NCBI GenBank assembly: GCA_002336915.1
Contig: DDET01000041.1
Location: 1 to 64,000, forward strand
Source: Bacteroidetes bacterium UBA1947
GTDB lineage: Bacteria > Bacteroidota > Bacteroidia > Chitinophagales > Chitinophagaceae
Direction: 5' to 3'
DNA length: 64,000 nt
Made by a program: the position numbers and the translations under genes. The notes beneath the pieces were generated by a model. It had not been told where the DNA came from, made no database searches, and saw only the letters and a program-made list of their open reading frames with translations. This document shows, one piece after another, positions 17,630 through 24,962 of the stretch (position 1 is its first letter; every line of letters begins with the position of its first letter).

Positions 17630-18295
17630 ATGAAATATTTCAAATCAATAATACCCATGCTTGCTGTAGTACTCGTGACCAGTTGCAGCAACAAGAACAG
17701 CGACCAAAACACAAGTGAGCCGGGAATGGAGAAAAAATTTACAACTGCAGCAGCCGCAGCCAGTGCAGCTAAAGAAGACATGATGAGCGCAATGGGCAGC
17801 GTGGACTTTGGCGTGGACAAAGAAAAGCTGCGCTCATCGGCGCCCGGTGCAGCGATAGCAAAATATGATGTGAACTGGGATGCACTATTAAATGCGGACA
17901 CAAGCGCCGACCTGAAAGGTATGGTTAAAGACGAACCCGTAACCATAGTACCACTGGTAAGTGGTAGCGATGTGGTAACGGTGATAGCCTTAAAAGGCGG
18001 TGGCAACCAGTTTAGCATAGGTGCTATAGGCGACAAGCAAATAGCTACTGAGCTGGATATGGTGCAGAAGGTAAGCGGCCCGGCAGAAGTAAGCATATTT
18101 GAAGTGCCTAATATTGGTGCGATCGTGTATGCAGTTAGCAATGCTGCAGGAAGCAAATATTATACCTCGTATAACAATAATTCTTTGAGAGAAGGAATGG
18201 ATGCAGTCTCTTTAACGAGGATGCTGAAAGCCGATGCACAGAGCTTTAACAAGCTGCATGGCGATGAAGTAAAAAAGGGGAAAATAGTTAGGTAA
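17630..18295 (+). CDS. Small lipoprotein of unknown function
   Basis: The start is the ATG at 17630 (MKYFKSIIPMLAVVLVTSCS), giving a 221-residue lipoprotein with Cys19 as lipidation site; the frame extends further upstream into the protease gene but without a signal peptide. After a polar linker there is an alanine-rich helix (about residues 40-55) and a globular region containing repeated hydrophobic beta strands (VTIVPLVSGSDVVTVIAL). I do not recognise the family. It is 26 nt downstream of the cysteine protease and ahead of a good terminator, so the two form an operon. Confidence 0.75.
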   Translation: MKYFKSIIPMLAVVLVTSCSNKNSDQNTSEPGMEKKFTTAAAAASAAKEDMMSAMGSVDFGVDKEKLRSSAPGAAIAKYDVNWDALLNADTSADLKGMVKDEPVTIVPLVSGSDVVTVIALKGGGNQFSIGAIGDKQIATELDMVQKVSGPAEVSIFEVPNIGAIVYAVSNAAGSKYYTSYNNNSLREGMDAVSLTRMLKADAQSFNKLHGDEVKKGKIVR

Positions 18296-18316
18296 ATTGC
18301 CCCTTTTTATTAAAAT

Positions 18317-18352
18317 AACCTGCAACAAGTAATTGTTGCGGGTTGTTTTTTG
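18317..18352 (+). terminator. Rho-independent terminator
   Basis: A 12-bp stem with one G-T pair (18317-18328 with 18333-18344) and a GTAA loop is followed by GTTTTTTG. It closes the protease/lipoprotein unit. Confidence 0.85.
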
Positions 18353-18658
18353 TTTATGTGTGTAACGGCGCTACCGATACTTTGTCCCTAAGGGCTACCG
18401 ATATCTCGTCCCTAAGGGACTTTCGTGAATGGGGAGCGGGATGTTTTTACCGATATTTTGTCCCTATGGGACATTAATGCGTTCCAGTAATTCCATTTTT
18501 ACGAATTAGCACGTGAGGTTGGGCTAAGCCCGATCAATATATTGATCGTATCCCCAGCCTAAAGGCCGGGGCAATTGATATGGTTGAACGAAGGTATGCG
18601 TGACCTAAATCATGGCCGCTATTTGAAAACAATTGTACTTTAGCCAAAATTTTGGACC
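18353..18658. repeat. Repeat-rich gap with three copies of a ~24-nt element
   Basis: The motif TACCGATAnTTnGTCCCTA followed by AGGG or TGGG occurs at 18371-18394, 18395-18420 and 18448-18472, the first two in direct tandem. Downstream, 18530-18545 is a perfect 16-nt palindrome (GATCAATATATTGATC), and CCCCAGCC...GGCCGGGG forms another near-palindrome at about 18552-18571. No gene is visible in the region. Confidence 0.7.
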
Positions 18659-19966
18659 TTGAAGTTTAACCCCCAACTCGCATACGAACCGCTTTCCTCA
18701 CAGGATGCATGGCAGCTGCATGCACTGAAGGAGCTGCTGACTTATTTACAGCAGCATTCGCCCTACTATAAGCGTTTATTCCACCAGCATCATATTGATA
18801 TAGCCAATATTAAAAGCCTGCAGGACATCACTTTTATCCCCACTACGTCGAAGACAGACATGCAGGAGCATAACTGGGATTTCCTTTGCGTGCAGGACGC
18901 GGAGATAAAAGAATATACCGCCACCTCGGGCACGATGGGGAAACCTGTGACGATAGCCCTAACGGAGAACGACCTACAAAGACTGGCATACAATGAGCAA
19001 CAATCCTTCCTGTGTGCGGACGGTAAGCCAGAAGACATATACCAGCTAATGCTGACGCTGGACAGGCAATTTATGGCGGGTATAGCATACTACCAGGGGA
19101 TAAGGCAACTGGGAGCTGCACTGGTACGTACAGGGCCGGGACTACCTGCCATGCAATGGGATACCATTATGCGGCTGCAAGCCAATAGCATTGTGACCGT
19201 GCCCACTTTCATTCTCTCCTTAATAGAATGGGCTAAAGAGCACCAGATAGACCTGGCACACAGCCCGGTGAAGAAAGCGGTATGTATAGGCGAAAGCCTG
19301 CGCAACAGCGATTTTGAGCTGAATGCCCTTGGCGAAAAGATAAATAAGGACTGGCAGATAAAGCTATACAGTACCTACGCTTCCACAGAGATGCAAACGG
19401 CATTTACCGAATGTAGTGCGGGTATGGGGGGGCACCAACAGCCCGACCTTATCATCATGGAAATACTGGACGACCATGACAAGCCGGTAAAAGCGGGGGA
19501 ATATGGTGAAGTGACCATTACAACGCTTGGGGTGGAAGGAATGCCCTTGCTGCGCTATCGTACAGGGGATGTTTGTACTTATTATGATTCGCACTGCAGT
19601 TGCGGGAGACATTCGCGGAGGCTGAGCCCGGTACTGGGTCGTAAGTTGCAGATGATCAAATACAAGGGCACAACATTATACCCACCGGCCATTTTTGATA
19701 TTCTGAACAATATCGGCTTTGTAAAAGAGTATGTAGTAGAGGTATTCACCAATGAGTTGGGCATGGATGACCTGAAGCTGCACTTACATACATTACTACC
19801 TGTTGACGACTGTGAAATGAAGCTAAAGCCTATGCTGCAATCGAAGCTGCGGGTGGTGCCTTTGCTGCACTTCCATTCGGGCAGTGAGATGCAGGCGCTG
19901 CAGTTCCCGGCGGGAAGCAGGAAGCAGGTGCGATTTATAGATAACCGGGAGAATAAGCTGCTGTAA
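18659..19966 (+). CDS. Phenylacetate-CoA ligase-like AMP-binding enzyme
   Basis: The 435-residue protein has the size and layout of PaaK-type adenylate-forming ligases. The ATP loop ATSGTMGKPVTIALTEND lies near residues 87-104, with YASTEMQTAFTEC near 237-250 and the hinge/acidic motif RYRTGDVCTYY near 299-309. A cysteine pair after this (HCSCGRHSRR) matches family members. It should activate a carboxylic acid to its acyl-CoA through an acyl-AMP intermediate. The substrate is unclear, since no paa genes are nearby. The start is a TTG; no ATG fits the conserved N-terminus. Confidence 0.83.
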   Translation: MKFNPQLAYEPLSSQDAWQLHALKELLTYLQQHSPYYKRLFHQHHIDIANIKSLQDITFIPTTSKTDMQEHNWDFLCVQDAEIKEYTATSGTMGKPVTIALTENDLQRLAYNEQQSFLCADGKPEDIYQLMLTLDRQFMAGIAYYQGIRQLGAALVRTGPGLPAMQWDTIMRLQANSIVTVPTFILSLIEWAKEHQIDLAHSPVKKAVCIGESLRNSDFELNALGEKINKDWQIKLYSTYASTEMQTAFTECSAGMGGHQQPDLIIMEILDDHDKPVKAGEYGEVTITTLGVEGMPLLRYRTGDVCTYYDSHCSCGRHSRRLSPVLGRKLQMIKYKGTTLYPPAIFDILNNIGFVKEYVVEVFTNELGMDDLKLHLHTLLPVDDCEMKLKPMLQSKLRVVPLLHFHSGSEMQALQFPAGSRKQVRFIDNRENKLL

Positions 19967-20122
19967 GACATTGTTGTTCCAGCATTCGCGCTGAACAGAA
20001 CTATTTATTGAGCTTCATATTCTTGAATGCCGGTTGCAAACCGGCTGAATTTTCAGCCACGAGTTGGCAAGGCACAGTCCAGGCGCCAGACTCGCCAGCA
20101 AGTACTGACGTTTCCGGCCCTT

Positions 20123-20203
20123 AACACGTCTGACCGCAAAAAGCGGTGCTGACGCTACCTGTACTCAACGCGCCTGACCGCGAAAAAGCGATACTGACAC
20201 TAC
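20123..20203. repeat. 36-nt palindromic-core repeat, copies 1 and 2
   Basis: The unit reads AACgCGTCTGACCGCaAAAAGCGGTGCTGACGCTAC in consensus, with a small hairpin core (ACCGC with GCGGT). Copy 1 is 20123-20158 and copy 2, more diverged, is 20167-20203, separated by 8 nt. Confidence 0.85.
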
Positions 20204-20302
20204 CCTTGTCATCAAAAAATGTGCCTAAAAAAATCATCATATTTCACATCCTTTTAAAGAACTTTTGCAGTATATTAGTAGTACTGCTTTGGAACGCCTT
20301 TT

Positions 20303-20339
20303 TTATTTAAACTAAATAGTTCATTATTTAAACTAAATA
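20303..20339 (+). promoter_or_regulatory. Direct 16-nt repeat, candidate operator
   Basis: TTATTTAAACTAAATA occurs at 20303-20318 and again, identical, at 20324-20339, 21 nt apart (two helical turns), ending only 4 nt before the ATG of the next gene. The spacing suits side-by-side binding of a dimeric regulator over the promoter or leader. No regulator can be named. Confidence 0.5.
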
Positions 20340-20343
20340 ATAA

Positions 20344-20736
20344 ATGGAAACAATGGAAAAAATAAGCATTGCCCATGTGAGCAATGCACATAGCGACTGG
20401 CTGCGGGCGCTGAATTTCTACAAAGATGAGATAGGCATTTTAAAGAACAGGCTTACCGAAATAGCCGGTAAAAACACATCGCGCGAAGTATTGCGGGACG
20501 TGGAGCATTTCGAGAACCAGTTCAAGCTGCAAAAAGATAATATCCAGGTACTGTCGCACGACATAAAGCAGAATGTAAAGAGTATTAAGAAGCAAGCAGA
20601 AGAGTCTTCGGCAGGATATATAGACGGCGAGCTTGCAGAACAGCACAATACCTTTAACGACAAGTTCTTCGGCGAAGAAAAAATCATTAATGAGCTCAGG
20701 CAGGAATTCAATGAATTCGCTGCACAGTGGATGTAA
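20344..20736 (+). CDS. Small helical (coiled-coil) protein of unknown function
   Basis: The 130-residue protein is hydrophilic and strongly helical, with heptad-like spacing over residues ~20-85 and again near the end. It has no signal peptide or membrane helix, so it should be cytoplasmic. I do not recognise the family. A second Met at position 4 is an alternative start. It stands alone, preceded immediately by a duplicated 16-nt element and followed by a tandem repeat array, which suggests individual regulation. Confidence 0.65.
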   Translation: METMEKISIAHVSNAHSDWLRALNFYKDEIGILKNRLTEIAGKNTSREVLRDVEHFENQFKLQKDNIQVLSHDIKQNVKSIKKQAEESSAGYIDGELAEQHNTFNDKFFGEEKIINELRQEFNEFAAQWM

Positions 20737-20827
20737 TTTTCAGCTATTCCATTCCTGGCCTGTTACATGTTCAGGGCGTTCTGCCCGGGACAGTGGGATT
20801 ATTTATATCATATCGAAAGGACCCGAG

Positions 20828-20954
20828 AACGCGCCTGACCGCAGAAAAGCGGTGCTGACGCTACGAACCCCTCAACGCGTCTGACCGCAAAAAGCGGTGC
20901 TGACGCTACGAACCCCACAACGCGTCTGACCGCGAAAAGCGGTGCTGACGCTAC
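20828..20954. repeat. Three tandem copies of the 36-nt palindromic-core repeat
   Basis: Copies lie at 20828-20864, 20874-20909 and 20919-20954, nearly identical, with 9-nt linkers of sequence GAACCCC plus two bases. The period is 45-46 nt. They fill the gap between the convergent helical protein gene and the ABC permease gene. The array is too short and its linkers too similar to be a CRISPR. Confidence 0.9.
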
Positions 20955-20958
20955 GAGA

Positions 20959-22170
20959 TCAGGCGGTGCGGTTAATAGCCCTTATAATTGAGCGGCTTAC
21001 CAATATCAACAAAAAAAGCGTGCTTACTGCCAATGCGCCCCATACGGGTAAGCCCGGCATGGTGGGTAATGTGAGATGCAGTGTTTTTATCCAATCGGCA
21101 CATTCCATTTGTACAAGGATGGCTATTCCCATAGATGCTGCAGCGGTAACTAACAGCAATGGAAAAAAGTGCTGCATCATGAACCTGCCAAGGTAACGGG
21201 GGCTGTAGCCCATTTGCAACAGCAAACTGAGTGATTGCTGTGCTCTAGCGATGGTTAGCTCAATAAACAATATAAACACTAATGCGCCGATGCCTAATAA
21301 CAAAATAGCGAGCAGGCCAGTGGCGCTGCTGACAATTTCGACGATACCGCGGAGCCTGCTCCATCTTAATTGCTCCGAATTGGTAGTATAGTTCCTGTCA
21401 TTGAGGTATTGGATGAATGCTTTGTCGGAAGGATCTGCAACACGCACTATGAGGCGAGATGGCGGCATATTTGCTTCCCTGCCGTAATTCCGGTTACAGT
21501 AGTCGATGAAGGCCTGGGGTACGAGTACGGATGTAATACGATCCGAGAACCCGGCAACGTGTGCGCGATAGGTTACTGCCTTTTCACCCTCGCCGACTTT
21601 GAGATCGAAAGCTAAAGACTGAATGGAGTTCTCGGATAACTGAGGAAGGCCTTTGCTTAAGGCGAAACCGTAATTGTATAAATTCAGGAACTCAGACGAA
21701 AGGATAATGGGCACCTGCATGCTTGTGGGTTGCCAGTACCAGTCCTCTGGCTTTTTGTCCATGAACCTGTCGGGCACAGCCTCCAGGAACATTTCGGTAG
21801 CGAAACCGAATGAGGCATTGAGCGTGGCATAAACGGGGAAGCGGTTTGAAGTAAGCGCACCAATATCGCGTACCTGTGGTGCATTTTTTAAGGCTTCGAG
21901 GTCGGTCTCTGAAAACAGGGTCTGTGCAGGCTTACCCATGTTCTCATCCGTCACTTTTTTGCTTACGGTGAGAAAAGTACTGCCGAGGCTGTCATTGTCC
22001 TGCTTGCCTTCCAGCAGTTGCTGAAAGTTCCACCATATCATCACAGAGAGCAAAAGCAAAGTAGTGCCTATACACAATGCAAGCAGTGCTGCCCAGAGAC
22101 GGGAACTACGCCTGCCACGCAGCAGGAGCTTTCTCAGCAACTTTTTCCTTTTTCTTTGCTTTACAGACAT
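20959..22170 (-). CDS. ABC transporter permease, FtsX/MacB-like
   Basis: The 403-residue protein has the FtsX-fold topology: a basic cytoplasmic N-terminus, one membrane helix (residues ~25-47), a large extracytoplasmic domain (~48-275) and three C-terminal helices (~285-310, 335-360, 370-395). This is the layout of MacB/LolCDE-type mechanotransmission permeases, though only one permease half is encoded. Its start overlaps the end of the ATPase gene by 10 nt, so both form one transporter. The substrate is unknown. Confidence 0.82.
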   Translation of the reverse strand: MSVKQRKRKKLLRKLLLRGRRSSRLWAALLALCIGTTLLLLSVMIWWNFQQLLEGKQDNDSLGSTFLTVSKKVTDENMGKPAQTLFSETDLEALKNAPQVRDIGALTSNRFPVYATLNASFGFATEMFLEAVPDRFMDKKPEDWYWQPTSMQVPIILSSEFLNLYNYGFALSKGLPQLSENSIQSLAFDLKVGEGEKAVTYRAHVAGFSDRITSVLVPQAFIDYCNRNYGREANMPPSRLIVRVADPSDKAFIQYLNDRNYTTNSEQLRWSRLRGIVEIVSSATGLLAILLLGIGALVFILFIELTIARAQQSLSLLLQMGYSPRYLGRFMMQHFFPLLLVTAAASMGIAILVQMECADWIKTLHLTLPTMPGLPVWGALAVSTLFLLILVSRSIIRAINRTA

Positions 22171-22805
22171 ATCTTTCTTGTGTACGGGAAATATTCATTC
22201 TCATCCAGATCGGCCATTATCATACCTGCACCGTTCTGCGCTACAACCTCCCCTATCAGTTCGGCAGCCTTTGCGATATTGGCATGGTCGAGGTGGCTGA
22301 AAGGCTCATCCATAAGCAGCCATTCAAAAGGTTGCAAGAGGGAACGTATAATAGCAACGCGTTGCTGCTCGCCATAAGACAGTGTACTTGCAAGCGAATC
22401 TTTTTTATCCTTCATGCCCAGCCGTGCCAGCCATGCTTCCACTTCCTCTTCAGAGGCGGTATCTGTCAAGCGGCGTTTTATTTCAAGATTCTCCCAGGTG
22501 GTTAGCTCAGGGAACAGACGCATATCCTGGAAGATAACGCTTACATACATAGCCCTCAACTTAGACATGTTCTCTGCATTTGTGCCCGGGAACTTGAATG
22601 TGTCCCAATAGACAATGCCTTCAAAATCGGTGCGGATGCCATAGAGGATGTGTATGAAGGTGGTTTTGCCGGTGCCTGATGGCGCCTGCAGGAAAACGCG
22701 CTCCCCTTTGTAAAAATCAAGATTTTGCTGCCATACACCTGAATTGTACGCGTTTATTTTGTCGCGAAGGGGTATGGGGACGATCTGCTTGAGCGATAGT
22801 TGCAT
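22161..22805 (-). CDS. ABC transporter ATP-binding protein
   Basis: The 214-residue ATPase shows Walker A (APSGTGKTT), the signature LSYGEQQR, Walker B with catalytic Glu (WLLMDEP) and a His-switch region (ADLDE, with no His seen at the expected place). The start is the ATG read from 22805 (MQLSLKQIVP); a TTG 4 codons upstream is less likely. It is small and MacB/LolD-like. It energises the FtsX-type permease encoded next, overlapping it by 10 nt. The unusual H-loop sequence deserves an alignment check. Confidence 0.88.
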   Translation of the reverse strand: MQLSLKQIVPIPLRDKINAYNSGVWQQNLDFYKGERVFLQAPSGTGKTTFIHILYGIRTDFEGIVYWDTFKFPGTNAENMSKLRAMYVSVIFQDMRLFPELTTWENLEIKRRLTDTASEEEVEAWLARLGMKDKKDSLASTLSYGEQQRVAIIRSLLQPFEWLLMDEPFSHLDHANIAKAAELIGEVVAQNGAGMIMADLDENEYFPYTRKICL

Positions 22806-22855
22806 AAAATCGGTCAAATTTAATGAATCCCAGCGGGTTAATCACAACAGATATT

Positions 22856-23012
22856 CAAGCCCTGCCGGGCTTGCATTGGTTGGTTGCCGGCAGTCCCCGG
22901 ATTTCATCCGGGGCTATTCACATTTAAGCCCTCCGGGCTTGTGTTTTCTGCCAACTCTTAATAACCACCTCCCGCCAACACGTGTGACCGCTGAAAGCGG
23001 TACTGACGCTAC
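22856..23012. repeat. Cluster of palindromic repeats including copy 6 of the 36-nt family
   Basis: Three hairpins occur in a row: 22856-22873 (CAAGCCC with GGGCTTG), 22895-22913 (CCCCGGA with TCCGGGG) and 22926-22940 (AAGCCC with GGGCTT), followed by one copy of the GACCGC/GCGGT repeat at 22978-23012. The region separates two divergently transcribed genes. Confidence 0.8.
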
Positions 23013-23057
23013 ACAGAATTTATGTTACCGTCAAACGCTTTTTTATTAAATTTAGGC

Positions 23058-24836
23058 ATGACAGGACGTCTTTTTGATATAGTATCGAAAAATGCTGCCG
23101 AAGAACCCAATGCGGTAATGCTGGCTGCCAAGGAACAGGGAGCGTGGAAAACATACAGCTATAAAGAAGTGTGGGAAACTGCGCGGAAGCTATGTGGTGG
23201 CCTATTATCTATCGGGATAGCTAATGCGGGCCTTAGTCCTGAACAACAGGAGAAAATAGCTATAGTGTCGCCCAACAGGCCGGAATGGATCATTACAGAT
23301 ATAGGCGTACAATTGGCCGGGGCGGTGCTGACGCCGATATATCCTACTATTAGTCCTCATGAACTTGCCTTTGTGCTCAATGATGCACAGGTGCGGATAT
23401 TGTTCCTTGCCAATAATGAACTGTATGAGCATTTTAAGGAGGCATTTGCCCAGGTGCCAACACTAAAATTTATTTACTCTTTTGACAAAATAGAGGGCGT
23501 GAGTTGCTGGCAGATATTAACAGAGAAAAACCTGCAACCGGATGAAAGTGTTATCAACCGGATATCGGCTGCCACGCTAGCCACGATCATTTATACATCG
23601 GGCACAACCGGTGACCCTAAGGGAGTGATGCTGAGCCACGACAATATAGTGAGCAATGTGCGGGACTCGATGCCTGCATTCACTTTTGCCAAGTACCAGG
23701 AACGTGCACTTAGCTTCCTGCCGCTCAACCATATTTTTGAGCGAATGGTCAGCTATATCTACATCACGGCAGGTATATCTATATACTATGCTGAAAGTAT
23801 GGACACCATAGGCGATAACCTACGCGAGGTGAAGCCAATGGTGTTCACTACGGTACCCCGGCTACTGGAAAAAGTATATGAGCGAATAGTAGGCAAAGGG
23901 ATGGAATTGAAGGGTGTGAAACGCGCATTGTTCTTCTGGGCACTGGAACTTGGCAAGAAATATGACAATGTGAACAAGGGAAGCGCATCGTACCGTTTTC
24001 AACTGATGCTGGCCAATAAGATCATCTTCAATAAATGGCGTGAGGCGCTGGGCGGCAATGTAAAAGCTATAGTGACGGGATCGGCGGCATGCCAGGAGCG
24101 GCTGATACGAATATTTACGGCAGCACAGATCATTATAATGGAAGGGTACGGGCTTACAGAGACATCGCCGGTAATTTCGGTGAACCGTTTTGAAAGTGAG
24201 GGGCGGCGTGTGGGCACTATTGGTACGCTAATACAAAACGTGGAAGTGAAAATAGCTGAAGATGGCGAAATACTAACGAAAGGCCCTAATGTTATGATGG
24301 GCTATTATAAACGGCCGGACCTTACCGCACAAACCATTGTGGACGGATGGCTGCATACCGGTGATATTGGCCAATGGGTGGAAGGAAAATTTTTGAAAAT
24401 AACCGACCGTAAAAAAGAGATATTCAAAACATCGGGCGGTAAGTATGTGGCGCCGCAGGTAGTGGAAAACAAAATGAAGGAGAGCATTTATATAGAACAG
24501 ATGATGGTGATAGGCGCTGACAGGAAATTTGTTAGCGCACTGATAGTACCCTCATTTGTGCAGCTACGTAAATACCTGAAAGATAACTATCCGAATATAC
24601 AGATACCCGGAGATGACGCGGCACTGGTGAAACTACCCGAGGTGATCATGCAAATGCAGAAACAAGTGGATAAATACAATCCGCTGTTCAGCCATACAGA
24701 GCAGATAAAAAAGTTTACGCTACTACCACATGAATGGACCATAGACAGTGGTGAGCTAACACCCTCGCTTAAGGTGAAGCGAAAAGCGATAGAGCAGCGT
24801 TACAGAACAGAGATCGAAGCGATGTACCAGGGATAA
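23058..24836 (+). CDS. Long-chain acyl-CoA synthetase (AMP-forming)
   Basis: The 592-residue enzyme (start MTGRLFDIVSKN; a frame extension to 23022 runs into repeat DNA) has the classic motifs of fatty acyl-CoA ligases: the P-loop YTSGTTGDPKGVM near residue 181, LPLNHIFERM, the GYGLTETSP motif near 365, and GWLHTGDIGQ followed by DRKKEIFKTSGGKYV. It activates fatty acids to acyl-CoA at the cytoplasmic side of the inner membrane for degradation or lipid synthesis. It is the second AMP-binding ligase within 5 kb, but the two are not adjacent or co-transcribed. Confidence 0.92.
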   Translation: MTGRLFDIVSKNAAEEPNAVMLAAKEQGAWKTYSYKEVWETARKLCGGLLSIGIANAGLSPEQQEKIAIVSPNRPEWIITDIGVQLAGAVLTPIYPTISPHELAFVLNDAQVRILFLANNELYEHFKEAFAQVPTLKFIYSFDKIEGVSCWQILTEKNLQPDESVINRISAATLATIIYTSGTTGDPKGVMLSHDNIVSNVRDSMPAFTFAKYQERALSFLPLNHIFERMVSYIYITAGISIYYAESMDTIGDNLREVKPMVFTTVPRLLEKVYERIVGKGMELKGVKRALFFWALELGKKYDNVNKGSASYRFQLMLANKIIFNKWREALGGNVKAIVTGSAACQERLIRIFTAAQIIIMEGYGLTETSPVISVNRFESEGRRVGTIGTLIQNVEVKIAEDGEILTKGPNVMMGYYKRPDLTAQTIVDGWLHTGDIGQWVEGKFLKITDRKKEIFKTSGGKYVAPQVVENKMKESIYIEQMMVIGADRKFVSALIVPSFVQLRKYLKDNYPNIQIPGDDAALVKLPEVIMQMQKQVDKYNPLFSHTEQIKKFTLLPHEWTIDSGELTPSLKVKRKAIEQRYRTEIEAMYQG

Positions 24837-24962
24837 TGCCTTTAATGAATTGTTATACTGTTCGTTAAATAGCAAACAAATTTTCCTTTTTATAAGCGCC
24901 TGTTTCGCTATAGCTTTGCAAGCTTTCGGGGATTATTTAATCCCATTTAGTTCAGCACCGCC

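Larger units (their letters stand above)
19967..20343. other. 377-nt gap: hairpin, two copies of the 36-nt repeat, candidate operator
   Basis: After the ligase stop the gap contains a 7-bp hairpin (20029-20035 with 20039-20045), two copies of the 36-nt GACCGC/GCGGT repeat (20123-20158 and 20167-20203) and the direct repeat at 20303-20339. No coding sequence is visible. Confidence 0.65.

Noticed and set aside
20828..20954. Tandem repeats as a CRISPR array
   Set aside because: Linkers are 9 nt and almost identical, there are only three copies, and no cas genes are present.
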